Under the pieces are notes generated by a model. It saw nothing but the letters and a program-made list of their open reading frames with translations. It searched no databases and was not told the DNA's origin. Below, one piece after another: positions 7,077 to 16,487 of a DNA stretch of 64,000 nt; the stretch's first letter is position 1, and each line of letters starts with the position of its first letter. Source of the DNA: Cytophagaceae bacterium (GTDB lineage: Bacteria; Bacteroidota; Bacteroidia; Cytophagales; UBA9547); the NCBI GenBank assembly GCA_027488865.1, contig JAIYAU010000016.1, positions 1-64,000 of the forward strand. The letters run 5' to 3'. Position numbers and translations under genes: made by a program.

Positions 7077-9395
7077 CTAGTAATACATTACATCGATAAA
7101 GACATCCTGACTTCTGCCTTTATCATCAGCACAGGAAATTTTGGTTTTGCCTTGGGATGGGCTAAAAAATATCTTACTACTTGGACTCATGCGCTTATAA
7201 AATTTATCATTTATGTACCAATAAACAAGATTAACATCATTATGTGCTTGGCAAGCAAGTTGTATTTGTGGTGAATCACCTTTTTCCAAATAATATTCTT
7301 TCCCTCCTAAAGGTGATGTAATCTTGAGTTTATTCAAATCTATTAATCGAGTGCATGAAGGGTTATGCTCTGGTATTTTTTTAAAAGGTATTTGGTTCTC
7401 AATATAGAAAGTGATTAATTCAGGAGATAAGTTGTCAAATACCTTTTTCTTATAACCTGTTTGGGGTGTGCAATTTAAACAGTAACTGTATTTTTCGTCA
7501 GGACTAATTAAAAGCTCCTTTTTATGTTCACAAAGATGGTTGGAAGATACAGTTGGCATAAAATAATCCGTAATCATTTTTGTGCATAAGCTTGAGGGCG
7601 GTAATCCAGACTCCTCACATACTATTCTAAATTTTAAATCTTTGGGCTTTTTGTACCACGTTACATGGGAGTTATAATCTACGGTGTTAAAGACCTCAAA
7701 GAGCAAAGGGGTTGCTACTTCCATCCCGACAAGTTCAGGAACGGCCTCATTTGTAAAGTTTCCTAACCACACCCCTACTGTGAAGCTTTTATTATAACCA
7801 ATAGCCCATGCATCGCGTCTTCCATAAGAAGTACCTGTTTTCCAGGCAATTCTAGGAACGTGGTAGGTACTTTCAAAATTGTTTGGTAGGTCTGGCCGTG
7901 TGATTGCTGTTAAATTTTGAGTAATGATGAAGGAGGCTTCTTTAGAGATGATTTGGCGAGCCATTGGTTTAGGTTCATTTTGCATAAATTTTAGTGGTCT
8001 ATACTGCCCCTCATTGGCTAAAGCACAAAACGAGGCCGTAAGTTCTTGTAAGCTACAACCACAACCACCTAAAATAACGGAATGCCCTAATTTAGCTTGA
8101 TCTTTGGCTATTTGTTTGAAATCGAACTGCTTAAGACAGGTTACAAAATCTTGTACACCCATTTCATCCAAAATTTTAACGGCTGGTACGTTTAAGGAGT
8201 AGGCCAAGGCTGTTTCAATAGTCACAGGGCCATTGTATTTTTTATCAAAATTTTCAGGTTGATACCCATCTACTTCAAAAGGCACATCATTAACTACCAT
8301 TTTGGGAGTGATAATGCCTTTGTCAAAAGCATGGCCATATAAAAGGGGTTTTAAAGTGCTCCCTGGCGAACGAACGGCGGGGATTCCGTCCACCTGGCCA
8401 CCATGAACAGGATCATTAAAATCTTGAGAACCAACATATACCTTAACAGATGCATCTGTATTATCTACAACAAGGATAGCACCATTGTATATACCAACAG
8501 ATACTAGCCTTTGGCTATAATTCTTAAGAATTTCTGCTACCTTCCGTTGAGATTGTGCATCTATATAGGTGTGTAATTCCGTCATATTATTTTCATTTTT
8601 TAGTCTATTAGACAAATGAGGTGCTATTTTGTTAATAGGAAAATACCCAATTGAAAGTGGTTCTTGCAACGCGTCGCTTATTTGTGATTTCGTAAATAAA
8701 TGTTCTTTTTCAAAGTATTTAAGCCATCGATTTCGTTCTGATAATAAAATAGGTTTAGATTTTGTTAAAGACAGCGAATTGGGACGATTTGGCACAATTG
8801 TTAATACGGTGGTTTCACCAATACTCAATTGCCTAGGCGACTTTCCAAAAAAAAACAATGAAGCCGACTTAACCCCTTCTATATTTCCACCATAAGGCAC
8901 AAGGCTTAAATACATTTCAAATATTTCTTTTTTGGAGAAATTGATTTCCAGTTGCAATGCACGGAAAATCTCAGTGATCTTATTTAAATAAGTGCGTTTT
9001 TTGGGTTGAAGCATACGCACTACCTGCATGGTTATAGTAGAGGCACCGGATGTCTTTTTCTGACGCAAAATATTATTAGTCAACGCCCTAACAATAGCTA
9101 AAGGATTTACACCAGGATGGTTATAAAAATACTTATCCTCTTTATTGATAAATGCAGTAATAACATCAGGAGAGAGTTCTTCTAATTTAACCTTCATTCT
9201 CCACTTATCATTGGAGTTAAGATACCCATGAATTATTTGTCCCTTTTGGTCTAAAACAATTTTGGAATATTCGCACTGTGGAGCAAACGGAAAAAAAAAG
9301 TTAGCCAAGTAAAATGCCAAAACTGGCAAGAATATAAAAATAAATAAACCTGTCAAGGCTCTTCTTAAAAATTTCAAATGGACCTGTGTTATCAC
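7077..9395 (-). CDS. pbpC: Penicillin-binding protein 1C (bifunctional glycosyltransferase/transpeptidase)
   Basis: 772 residues, GTG start at 9395-9393. An N-terminal membrane anchor (about 13-32) is followed by a GT51 domain with catalytic E86 in NKEDKYFYNHPG and the GASTITMQ motif. The transpeptidase domain has SxxK at S346-K349 (PGSTLKP), SxN at S400-N402 (SLN) and KTG at 519-521. A C-terminal PBP1C-type beta-sandwich domain (about 680-772) closes it. It polymerises and cross-links peptidoglycan outside the inner membrane. pbpC often sits next to an alpha-2-macroglobulin gene, but not here; the upstream partner is a small membrane protein seven bases away. Confidence 0.95.
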   Translation of the reverse strand: MITQVHLKFLRRALTGLFIFIFLPVLAFYLANFFFPFAPQCEYSKIVLDQKGQIIHGYLNSNDKWRMKVKLEELSPDVITAFINKEDKYFYNHPGVNPLAIVRALTNNILRQKKTSGASTITMQVVRMLQPKKRTYLNKITEIFRALQLEINFSKKEIFEMYLSLVPYGGNIEGVKSASLFFFGKSPRQLSIGETTVLTIVPNRPNSLSLTKSKPILLSERNRWLKYFEKEHLFTKSQISDALQEPLSIGYFPINKIAPHLSNRLKNENNMTELHTYIDAQSQRKVAEILKNYSQRLVSVGIYNGAILVVDNTDASVKVYVGSQDFNDPVHGGQVDGIPAVRSPGSTLKPLLYGHAFDKGIITPKMVVNDVPFEVDGYQPENFDKKYNGPVTIETALAYSLNVPAVKILDEMGVQDFVTCLKQFDFKQIAKDQAKLGHSVILGGCGCSLQELTASFCALANEGQYRPLKFMQNEPKPMARQIISKEASFIITQNLTAITRPDLPNNFESTYHVPRIAWKTGTSYGRRDAWAIGYNKSFTVGVWLGNFTNEAVPELVGMEVATPLLFEVFNTVDYNSHVTWYKKPKDLKFRIVCEESGLPPSSLCTKMITDYFMPTVSSNHLCEHKKELLISPDEKYSYCLNCTPQTGYKKKVFDNLSPELITFYIENQIPFKKIPEHNPSCTRLIDLNKLKITSPLGGKEYYLEKGDSPQIQLACQAHNDVNLVYWYINDKFYKRMSPSSKIFFSPSQGKTKISCADDKGRSQDVFIDVMYY

Positions 9396-9402
9396 CTTAA
9401 TA

Positions 9403-9762
9403 TTAATATTTTTTAGGATGATGGTCTCGAATGTTTTTTACCTCTGCAAAATTATTGGCAAATTCTTGTTTAGACACATCAATCATAAATCCATTAAAAA
9501 CGCTGAAAATCTTTTCGTTTTTATGATCAAATTTCATAGTGTAGTGGTAGGTATACCCTGCTTCAAATCCCTTAAAGTCAATAATACATACAGCTTTGGG
9601 TCTTTTTGGAACCAATAGATAAACTAAAATGCCCACAAAAGGAGTTAAGAAAAAATTAATTAAAAAAGTACCCCACCATCCAATGACACTCATATTGCCG
9701 TAAGAATAGGCAATTACGAACACAGCGATGACATATAAAAACGGTAATACTTCCATCCGCAC
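9403..9762 (-). CDS. Small membrane protein of unknown function upstream of pbpC
   Basis: 119 residues with two hydrophobic helices (about 5-23 and 27-51) and a soluble C-terminal half containing a possible beta-rich segment (CIIDFKGFEAGYTYHYTMKF). The family is not recognised. Its stop lies seven bases before the pbpC start on the same strand, so the two are probably translated from one message. A role in wall synthesis is suggested only by position. Confidence 0.7.
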   Translation of the reverse strand: MRMEVLPFLYVIAVFVIAYSYGNMSVIGWWGTFLINFFLTPFVGILVYLLVPKRPKAVCIIDFKGFEAGYTYHYTMKFDHKNEKIFSVFNGFMIDVSKQEFANNFAEVKNIRDHHPKKY

Positions 9763-10003
9763 TTAACTAAAACCAAAATAAGAAGGTTTAACCCATTTTT
9801 TGCATTCAGTTACAATTCTTAACCTAACTTAGTTTTAAACAAGGGTAATTACGAATTTCAATATGAAAATCAGTAAAAATCCTGACATATTAAGTTAGAT
9901 AATTTCAATTTTACAATCAAAATTAGCCTAAATTAATAGAGATTGGAAGAGCGGTTTTATCCGCCCTTATGACCAAAATATTAAGGTTCAAACTTGCGTT
10001 ACA

Positions 10004-10801
10004 CTATTTTTGCTTACTTAAAAAAGTATCAAAATCTTCCTTTGTAAAAGAAGACATGAAAGCGGTTTTAAGAAGATAGTATTTTTTAGGTTCAGTACAC
10101 TTTTTGTAAGCATATTTGGCAGTTTCTAACTTATCATCATCAAAATTAAACGCTGATAACAATATTTTTACTTGATTAAGCGATAGACAGTTATAGTCAC
10201 ACATTTGTCTAGCGGCGCTTCTTTTCTCTTCAGAAAAACTTGAACCTTTCACTAAAGCAAGGCTTTCATTAAAGTCGGCGTCATTCATAGGAGTGCCACA
10301 ATCTACTACAGTGTTGGAAGGTGTACCATTATTAGGCGGTACTACTACAGGTACAACTACTTGCTTCGGAGAATCATCAGGCACAGGAATAACGACCGGT
10401 ACAATTACATCTTGTTTAGGAGGAACTACTACTGGAGGTGGAGGATTATTATTACCCAATATTTCTGCAGTAACTAATCTCGTAATATATTTTCCTTTTT
10501 TGTTAGACTTTATTTGAAGTGTTTTGGAATATACATTTCCATCCATATCCACGATAAAGATAGTTTCGCTTACTGGTGGTAATTTCTCATTTTGAAAAAT
10601 TATTTTAGCCTTGTATTGTGCCTCTGTTAGATTTTCGGCGGTAATTCTAAAATCTGCTTTTTGGTTTATTTTAACACCGTTAAGCACCAACCAAAACTTA
10701 TCCCCATTTTCAGAAAACATGGTAATCTTCCCTGTTAGCTTTTGGCCAAAACATGATGCATATAAACAAATGCTCAATAAGGTTATCAAATTCCTTTTCA
10801 T
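10004..10801 (-). CDS. Exported protein with Pro/Val-rich linker and C-terminal DUF4476-like domain
   Basis: 265 residues. A signal peptide (about 1-20, CFGQ at the end) precedes an N-terminal beta-rich domain (about 21-115). A low-complexity linker of alternating proline and valine runs (about 118-160) follows. The C-terminal helical domain (about 168-265) matches the Bacteroidota DUF4476 pattern: CGTPMNDADF, SFSEEKRSAARQM, LSLNQVKILLSAFNFDDDKL and FTKEDFDTFL. DUF4476 has no established function. It is the third gene of a leftward cluster of exported proteins, seven bases after its neighbour. The linker length may vary between strains because the repeats are simple. Confidence 0.75.
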   Translation of the reverse strand: MKRNLITLLSICLYASCFGQKLTGKITMFSENGDKFWLVLNGVKINQKADFRITAENLTEAQYKAKIIFQNEKLPPVSETIFIVDMDGNVYSKTLQIKSNKKGKYITRLVTAEILGNNNPPPPVVVPPKQDVIVPVVIPVPDDSPKQVVVPVVVPPNNGTPSNTVVDCGTPMNDADFNESLALVKGSSFSEEKRSAARQMCDYNCLSLNQVKILLSAFNFDDDKLETAKYAYKKCTEPKKYYLLKTAFMSSFTKEDFDTFLSKQK

Positions 10802-10808
10802 AATTCGA

Positions 10809-12083
10809 TTATTTTGATTTTTTAATAGGGGTTTTCTTAACAGGTGCTTTTTTAGTTGGTACTTTTGATTCTACCTTCTTTACCTCTTTTTGGGTTGGTT
10901 GCGAAACAGTAGATTCCTCTTTTTGTACTATTTGAGGTAAGCTCGGTACTGTTACATTTTGTGGAGCAAAAGAAATTTGCCTACCAAAAATAAATTTAAC
11001 ATCTAGCTTTTTATCTTTCAACACAGGCACCTCATCAGCATAATCCAATACCTTGTCACCTAGTTCATCTGCTTTGTTCTTAAAAGTACAATTTAACTTG
11101 GTAAAATTATTTGATGCAACTATTTCCAGTTGCCCTCCAAAGTTTTTGTCTTCTTTAAGTTTATTTCTCAATTCTCTAAGGTCTCTATAGGTGCCTGTGC
11201 TGTAAAATCTGAGTTCAAAAGGAGTTCCGTTATTTACCCAATCGCCAATATATGTAGTAAAAGTTAAAAGCAATTTATCAAAATCGTTTTTAATAGCAGA
11301 GCTTATGCCAGGTCTTAAGCTATAGTTATCATCGTTGGAGTTTACCCAATCGCCATTAAGATTAACCAAGCCTAATCCCTCCGCTGTACAATTATCGTAG
11401 GCAGCTACATCAATTATAAGTCTTTCTTCTGTTTTAATGTCAAAATTTGCCGATTTAGCCTCTTTTCTAACGTTTTTAATAAAAATTACAAACTGTGCAT
11501 CGGCCAATAATCCAAGTTGTTGTGCATAACTTAGCTCAGTACCCGCAGTTTCCTCTTCCATCAGCTTTATGGCTTCCTTTTTTAAGGATTCAAAACGGCT
11601 TCTTTCTATATACCTATATTTTTTAGAGGCAAAATAGGTGTTAATTTGATCTATAATAAAATCGTAGTCTTTCTTCTCTTCAGGTTTTACGTTACGATCG
11701 TCATATATAACCATAAATCGTATTCCGCCAACATTTTTGCTCAATAACTGAAAGTCTGCTTTGGCTGGAGACAAGCTCACAGTTGCTTTTACTACTATTT
11801 CATAACCATCGGTAATGGGTTTTTCAGAAATTACCGAATAGGTTTTTATGTAACCTTCTGTATTTGTAGCAATAGCATCAGAAATTACCATAAAATTCTC
11901 CACCTTCGTTTGAGAACTTAATGCTACCCCAACTGCTTGTGATACGGCATTACGTAATGCATCTTGTAAGGCATCTTCTCTTTTTATTCCTGAACCTTTG
12001 GCTTCAACTTCAGATGTTTCTTGAGCAACCATACTGGCCAAACAAAAAAACGATGCTATAAATAAAAACAATATTCTTTTCAT
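10809..12083 (-). CDS. Exported LPP20/FlgT-N-like protein with lysine-rich tail
   Basis: 424 residues with a Sec signal peptide (about 1-20, MVAQ). The segment GSGIKREDALQDALRNAVSQAVG (about 30-52, the alanine-rich helix of LPP20/FlgT N-terminal domains) leads into a domain ending in GYEIVVKATVSLS. Two further domains with FASKKYRYIERSRF and the ADAQFVIFIKN strand resemble the TolB-like anticodon-binding fold used by FlgT. The last 40 residues are Lys/Pro/Thr rich. No flagellar genes are present, so a flagellar role is unlikely; it is better called an envelope protein of unknown function. Operon partner of the genes on both sides. Confidence 0.7.
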   Translation of the reverse strand: MKRILFLFIASFFCLASMVAQETSEVEAKGSGIKREDALQDALRNAVSQAVGVALSSQTKVENFMVISDAIATNTEGYIKTYSVISEKPITDGYEIVVKATVSLSPAKADFQLLSKNVGGIRFMVIYDDRNVKPEEKKDYDFIIDQINTYFASKKYRYIERSRFESLKKEAIKLMEEETAGTELSYAQQLGLLADAQFVIFIKNVRKEAKSANFDIKTEERLIIDVAAYDNCTAEGLGLVNLNGDWVNSNDDNYSLRPGISSAIKNDFDKLLLTFTTYIGDWVNNGTPFELRFYSTGTYRDLRELRNKLKEDKNFGGQLEIVASNNFTKLNCTFKNKADELGDKVLDYADEVPVLKDKKLDVKFIFGRQISFAPQNVTVPSLPQIVQKEESTVSQPTQKEVKKVESKVPTKKAPVKKTPIKKSK

Positions 12084-12108
12084 TTTGATAAGGTAATAGG
12101 GTTAAAAA

Positions 12109-13023
12109 CTAAATCAGCATTAATGCAAACTTACCAATTTGAGTGGCAATCCTTTTTATATTATCCCATTTAACTTTTGATTTGGATTTTTCAGAAATCA
12201 CCAATTTACCATCCTTTCCTTGTACTAGGTCTATTATTTCTACACCCTTTTTAAAACCTAAAGAATTCATCACATCTTTGGACAATTGCAAATATTTAGG
12301 AAATTGACCCTTATTTACATCATATACTTTTGAAAAATCAAACACTAGACTCCCCTTTTCATCGACAATCAAAGGAAACATAGAGGGATCAATTTTTTTG
12401 CCATTTAAGTTAAAAGCAATTTTTTTATTAGCACCCACCATCACTGTCTTGCTAGTATCTGAGGCAGGTACAACTGGGGTAACTAGTTGAGAAGCAGAAT
12501 CAATTTTATCAGTTATCTCTTTTACCTCATCAATAACCACAGGAGCAATACCATTTGAAGAATATAAAGGCACGCGCATGGTTACCTCTACAAGGCCATC
12601 TTTTACAACTGCGTCACCTACTTGTTGTGCACCTTTAATAACTCCTTCTACCTTGGTATTGATAACATCACTAGTTGTTATCATATCTTGAACTGTAGTT
12701 TCTCCAACAATATTTACACCTTTTACAATCTCAAGAAGATTCCGCTGCGCTACTACCACGGCACCTCTATTGGCCATTGCCCTGGCTTGTGCTGGATTTT
12801 TGAATCTAGTAGTATCGATTACCGATTGACCTTTGGCCTCGACATATTGTTCTGTCCAGTTGATACTTCCGTTGGTTGTTTTTTCAATAACAGGGGCAGA
12901 AGATTTAATTGCTTCCTCATAAGATTGAGGTATTTTAGGAATTTGCTTCCCTTTTTTCGATTGTGCTTCTGTAATTATACAAGTAAAACAGATTAGTAAA
13001 GTAAGGGTAAATAGTATTTTCAT
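12109..13023 (-). CDS. Exported LPP20-family protein
   Basis: 304 residues, signal peptide about 1-20 (TEAQ). The LPP20 core is recognisable: YVEAKGQSVIDTTRF, then ARAMANRGAVVVAQRNLLE, then VEGVIKGAQQVGDAVVKDGL and VEVTMRVPL. Unlike the Helicobacter LPP20 lipoprotein it lacks a clear lipobox and would be cleaved by signal peptidase I. The C-terminal 120 residues (NGKKIDPSMFPLIVDEKG onward) form a separate unassigned domain. First gene of the three-gene leftward cluster; 25 bases separate it from the next. It faces away from the TPR gene. Function unknown. Confidence 0.75.
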   Translation of the reverse strand: MKILFTLTLLICFTCIITEAQSKKGKQIPKIPQSYEEAIKSSAPVIEKTTNGSINWTEQYVEAKGQSVIDTTRFKNPAQARAMANRGAVVVAQRNLLEIVKGVNIVGETTVQDMITTSDVINTKVEGVIKGAQQVGDAVVKDGLVEVTMRVPLYSSNGIAPVVIDEVKEITDKIDSASQLVTPVVPASDTSKTVMVGANKKIAFNLNGKKIDPSMFPLIVDEKGSLVFDFSKVYDVNKGQFPKYLQLSKDVMNSLGFKKGVEIIDLVQGKDGKLVISEKSKSKVKWDNIKRIATQIGKFALMLI

Positions 13024-13140
13024 AAGAGTTAATTTTTAAGTAATATTAAACAAAAAAAATTGGGAACAAATATTAGACCAATCTTTTTTAGTGATTTTTT
13101 TTCAAATAAAATGTTTTACCAGTTTTTGCTTGTTTTTATC

Positions 13141-13148
13141 TATTTTTG
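13141..13148 (+). promoter_or_regulatory. -7 promoter element of the TPR membrane protein gene
   Basis: TATTTTTG, 21 bases before the ATG at 13170. No clear -33 element. A possible upstream TTG start in the same frame overlaps this box and is therefore unlikely to be the real start. Confidence 0.45.
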
Positions 13149-13169
13149 GCAACTAATAGTAGCATTAAT

Positions 13170-14420
13170 ATGGACAACCATCTTTATAGAGCACAAATAT
13201 TAATAGAACAAGGTCGGTATAAAGATGCTGAAATTGAACTAGGTCAGCAGCTTGGTCAATCTCCGAATGATCCATCTATTTTTGCGTTGTTATCTATTTG
13301 TAAACATGAACAAGGTGCCTCCGAAGAAGCATTGCAGCTAATTGAACAATCCATATCTTTAATGCCAGATGAACCAAACTATCTCTATTTATGTGGCAAA
13401 TATCACCTTGAAGCGGGTAAATATGATAAGGCTGAGCAGCTTATTGACAACGCAATAGTGCTAGAAGCAAATGACGCCGATTACTACATGGCAAAGGCTG
13501 TAATTAAATCAAGAAAAAAATTATGGCAAGAAGCTTTAGATTGTGCAAATATAGGCTTGAACATAAATCCAGCTCATATTGGATGCCTCAATATTCGATC
13601 ACAGTCATTGGTAAAATTAGATAATAAAGAAGCTGCCTACGATACTATTCAAGAAGCGCTTTATTACGATCCTGAAAATTCATATACCCATAGCAATGTT
13701 GGCTGGGGAGTTTTGGAGCAAGGAGACCATAAAAAAGCACTGGAGCACTTTAAAACGGCATTAAAACTTGATCCTACCAACGAATGGGCCAAAGCAGGAT
13801 TGGTAGAAGCATTAAAAGCTAGATATTGGTTATATAGAATATTTTTACAATACTCTTTTTGGATAAGCAATTTACAAAGTAAGTCACAATGGTTAGTGCT
13901 AATTGGGTTTTATGCTAGCTCAAGAATCCTAAATTATCTTGGAGAACAATTTCCTTCACTTAATCCATTTGTTACGCCATTAATTACGATATACATAATT
14001 TTTGCCATTTCTTCTTGGATTATAACTCCACTATCAAATCTTTTTTTACGAATAAATAAATATGGTCGATACGCACTTGACAAAAACCAGATAAAAAGTT
14101 CTAACTATGTAGGAATAAGTCTATTGATTTCTATTTTGTCAATAATAGTCTATTTTATTAAGCCGATTGAAGGCTTTTTTGCTTTGTCAATTTTTTGCTT
14201 TTTGATGATGATACCCTTTGCTATTATGTATAACCATACTGGCCGTGGGAAAAAATCCTATTATTTATTTATTTACATTTGGATAATGTTCGCAATAGGG
14301 CTAATTGCGGTATTGCTAACATTTAATACTGGCAATGTGGCAAACCTTTTCTCAATAGCTTTTTTAGTATTAACATTTGCATATCAATTACTTGCCAATG
14401 CTGTAGCTATTAATCATTGA
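13170..14420 (+). CDS. TPR-repeat inner-membrane protein
   Basis: 416 residues from the ATG at 13170; an in-frame TTG 24 bases upstream overlaps the promoter box and was not used. Residues about 5-215 are five to six tetratricopeptide repeats with the usual A/G spacing (for example EQGRYKDAEIELGQQLGQ, LEAGKYDKAEQLIDNAI and EQGDHKKALEHFKTALKL). The C-terminal half has six hydrophobic segments (from about 235 to 412), so the TPR part is a cytoplasmic or periplasmic scaffold on a membrane anchor. Partner unknown. It diverges from the LPP20 cluster. Confidence 0.8.
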   Translation: MDNHLYRAQILIEQGRYKDAEIELGQQLGQSPNDPSIFALLSICKHEQGASEEALQLIEQSISLMPDEPNYLYLCGKYHLEAGKYDKAEQLIDNAIVLEANDADYYMAKAVIKSRKKLWQEALDCANIGLNINPAHIGCLNIRSQSLVKLDNKEAAYDTIQEALYYDPENSYTHSNVGWGVLEQGDHKKALEHFKTALKLDPTNEWAKAGLVEALKARYWLYRIFLQYSFWISNLQSKSQWLVLIGFYASSRILNYLGEQFPSLNPFVTPLITIYIIFAISSWIITPLSNLFLRINKYGRYALDKNQIKSSNYVGISLLISILSIIVYFIKPIEGFFALSIFCFLMMIPFAIMYNHTGRGKKSYYLFIYIWIMFAIGLIAVLLTFNTGNVANLFSIAFLVLTFAYQLLANAVAINH

Positions 14421-14488
14421 TTCGGTGGATGTTTAAATCAAAAAACCCAACTACCCAACAAAAGTCTATGGTAGAAAACCTGGGACAT

Positions 14489-14530
14489 AAAAAAAGAACC
14501 TCCTAATGCTTAAAATTAAGAGGTTCTTAG
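14489..14530 (-). terminator. Terminator of tRNA-Cys
   Basis: On the minus strand AAGAACCTC pairs with GAGGTTCTT around a 16-base loop, and the 3' arm runs into seven T (A at 14489-14495 on the plus strand). The polarity fits the leftward tRNA gene. Confidence 0.75.
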
Positions 14531-14539
14531 TTAAAAAGG

Positions 14540-14610
14540 AGGTCGAGAGCGGATTCGAACCGCTGTAGGAGCTTTTGCAGAGCTCAGCCTAGCCACTCGG
14601 CCACCCGACC
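14540..14610 (-). tRNA. tRNA-Cys (anticodon GCA)
   Basis: 71 nt on the minus strand: acceptor GGTCGGG/CTCGACC with one G-T pair, D arm GCCGAGTGGC, anticodon arm GAGCT-CTGCAAA-AGCTC (anticodon GCA) and T arm GCGGTTCGAATCCGC. The discriminator is T (U73), the known cysteine identity base. The CCA end is not encoded. Confidence 0.96.
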
Positions 14611-14626
14611 GTTGTATAACGGAGTG

Positions 14627-14657
14627 CAAAGATGCAACTTTATTTAATTTTCACAAA
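14627..14657 (-). promoter_or_regulatory. Promoter for tRNA-Cys
   Basis: On the minus strand TTTG (-33, about 14657-14654), 19 bases and CATCTTTG (14634-14627), one mismatch from TAnnTTTG. Confidence 0.65.
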
Positions 14658-14684
14658 ATAAATTTGAAAACACTCGCTCATCTA

Positions 14685-14912
14685 TTAGTGAATAAAACAC
14701 TTATTCAGTATAGGTGTGTACTGCTTGGCGTATTCGTTATAACACCAATCTCTCAATTCAATAATTTCACTAGGTACTAAAGCATTAATGGCTTTTTTAA
14801 GCTCCTTTTCAAACAAATAAACATCGAAACTAACCTTTGTTAGTATTGTTTTAATGTATTCAAGCATAGTTGACTTTTGGTTATCAAGATTTAAAAACAC
14901 GTTATCTTCCAT
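14685..14912 (-). CDS. Conserved-looking small protein of unknown function
   Basis: 75 residues, ATG start, no signal peptide or membrane segment; predicted to be almost entirely helical (STMLEYIKTILTKVSFDVYL, FEKELKKAINALVP). It resembles short Bacteroidota hypothetical proteins recalled from memory, but no domain name can be given. It diverges from batD and lies just upstream of tRNA-Cys on the same strand. The codon use fits its neighbours. Confidence 0.6.
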   Translation of the reverse strand: MEDNVFLNLDNQKSTMLEYIKTILTKVSFDVYLFEKELKKAINALVPSEIIELRDWCYNEYAKQYTPILNKCFIH

Positions 14913-14984
14913 AGTAAATTGTCACAGGTTTCGCAACATATACGTAGAAATATTACTTCTGTTACATTTTCAATTAATTATTAC

Positions 14985-14992
14985 TAAATTTG
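14985..14992 (+). promoter_or_regulatory. -7 promoter element of batD
   Basis: TAAATTTG 24 bases before the batD ATG; no convincing -33 TTG. Confidence 0.4.
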
Positions 14993-15016
14993 TAGATGTT
15001 TTAAGCTTGTAGAAAG

Positions 15017-16462
15017 ATGAGAAGATATAAATTACTCATTTTAAGTGGATTAATATTATTATTTAAAGTCGGAATTGCCCAAGAAATTTCCATTAAATTG
15101 GGCAAAAACAATATCCCTCAAAATGAGTTTTTCACAATTACTGTAATAGTTAATAATGAAAACCTAAAAAATTACTCCCCATTCCCTGAAATAAACGGAT
15201 TTATAAAAAAAGGAATATCCTCTTCTTCCTCTACCAATATCATTAATGGGCAAACATCTTTTAGCCAAAGCATTGTTCAAAACTATGCGCCAAAAGCTCA
15301 AGGTAAATATACTTTGTCCCCATTTACAATGTCCATTAACGGAATCAAAATCAATTCAAATGGAACAACAATAACAGTAGGTCCACCACAGCAAACAAAA
15401 CAGAAACAGTACGATCCTTTTTCTATGGATCCGTTTGAAGATTTTTTCGGAAGATCAAATAGGCCTCAAGAATTTGTCGATGTAGCAGATGACGCATTTT
15501 TTTCATTAGAAACTGATAAGAAAAATATTTTTGTAGGAGAAGGTTTTAATGTATCACTTTCCTTTTATGTTTCAGAAACCAATCGAGCAGAAATGCAGTT
15601 CGTTAGTTTACCTGAACAACTTGGAGAAATTCTGAAAAAAGTAAAACCTGCTAATTGTTGGGAGGAAAATTTTAGTATTAATGAAGTAATTCCTGAAGAG
15701 GTAAAAATTGGCAACAAGCGTTACAGAAGGTATAAATTGTACGAAGCGTTATTTTATCCATTAAATCAAGAACCAGTTACATTTATTTCTGTTGGTCTAA
15801 AAATGGTTAAATTTAAAATATCCAAAGAAAGGGGCTTTTTCGGCCACGATCGCCAACAAGATTTTAAAACGTTTTATACCAAACCCCTAATCATTAAAGT
15901 AAAAAATCTACCAAAACATCCTCTTAAAGATCAAGTATCAGTTGGTCAATTTCGCTTGAGAGAAGAAATCTCTAGATCTAAAATTGTAACCGGCGAATCC
16001 TTCAATTATAGTTATATAATTGAAGGAGAGGGGAATATATCCTCTATTAATAAACCAGCACAAGAAAATTCTAAAGAATTTGATATATTTGACCCTAATG
16101 TAAGACAAAACATTTCAAGGGCAAATGGTCGTGTTAAAGGCAGTAAAGTATTTAATTATTTTGTTGTACCCAACGAACCAGGAAAATTTGATTTTGGCAA
16201 TACTTTTAGATGGATTTATTTCGATCCCGTTCGCGCTAAATATGATACCTTAGTTGCCAAAACACAAATAAATGTTTCTGGTGACAGTAAAAAAAATGTC
16301 ACGATTTCATCCAACTCAGGAGACGAATTTTATAGTATTATCAATAAACAAAGCAATAGGCTTATTGATATGGACACCGAAGATAATTATAAAAGTATAG
16401 CTAATTTGTTATTATTGGCTATGATTTTAATAACAGGTGTATTCATTGTTAAAAGAAAATAA
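15017..16462 (+). CDS. batD: BatD-family membrane protein
   Basis: 481 residues: signal peptide (about 1-21, GIAQE), several beta-sandwich modules (SIKLGKNNIPQNEFFTITV opens the first; DAFFSLETDKKNIFVGEGFNVSL opens the second) and a single C-terminal membrane helix (about 459-477). This architecture and the AQGKYTLSPFTMSING stretch are typical of BatD from Bacteroides-type aerotolerance (bat) loci, where it is a large periplasmic partner of the von Willebrand-domain proteins BatA and BatB. Here batA/B/C/E are not adjacent, so it is either a stand-alone paralogue or the locus is split. Downstream is yajQ. Confidence 0.8.
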   Translation: MRRYKLLILSGLILLFKVGIAQEISIKLGKNNIPQNEFFTITVIVNNENLKNYSPFPEINGFIKKGISSSSSTNIINGQTSFSQSIVQNYAPKAQGKYTLSPFTMSINGIKINSNGTTITVGPPQQTKQKQYDPFSMDPFEDFFGRSNRPQEFVDVADDAFFSLETDKKNIFVGEGFNVSLSFYVSETNRAEMQFVSLPEQLGEILKKVKPANCWEENFSINEVIPEEVKIGNKRYRRYKLYEALFYPLNQEPVTFISVGLKMVKFKISKERGFFGHDRQQDFKTFYTKPLIIKVKNLPKHPLKDQVSVGQFRLREEISRSKIVTGESFNYSYIIEGEGNISSINKPAQENSKEFDIFDPNVRQNISRANGRVKGSKVFNYFVVPNEPGKFDFGNTFRWIYFDPVRAKYDTLVAKTQINVSGDSKKNVTISSNSGDEFYSIINKQSNRLIDMDTEDNYKSIANLLLLAMILITGVFIVKRK

Positions 16463-16487
16463 TCATAAACCATCCCCCTTTATTTTA

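Noticed and set aside
7053-7274. Forward 73-residue frame opposite the 3' end of pbpC
   Set aside because: Lies inside the pbpC coding sequence on the other strand and has no recognisable domain; shadow frame.
10293-10517. Forward frame rich in Gly/Thr opposite the exported DUF4476 protein
   Set aside because: It is the reverse complement of the Pro/Val linker, which makes a repetitive antisense frame; not a gene.
10809-12083. Flagellar T-ring protein FlgT
   Set aside because: No flagellar genes nearby and the phylum mostly lacks flagella; only the N-terminal domain family is shared.
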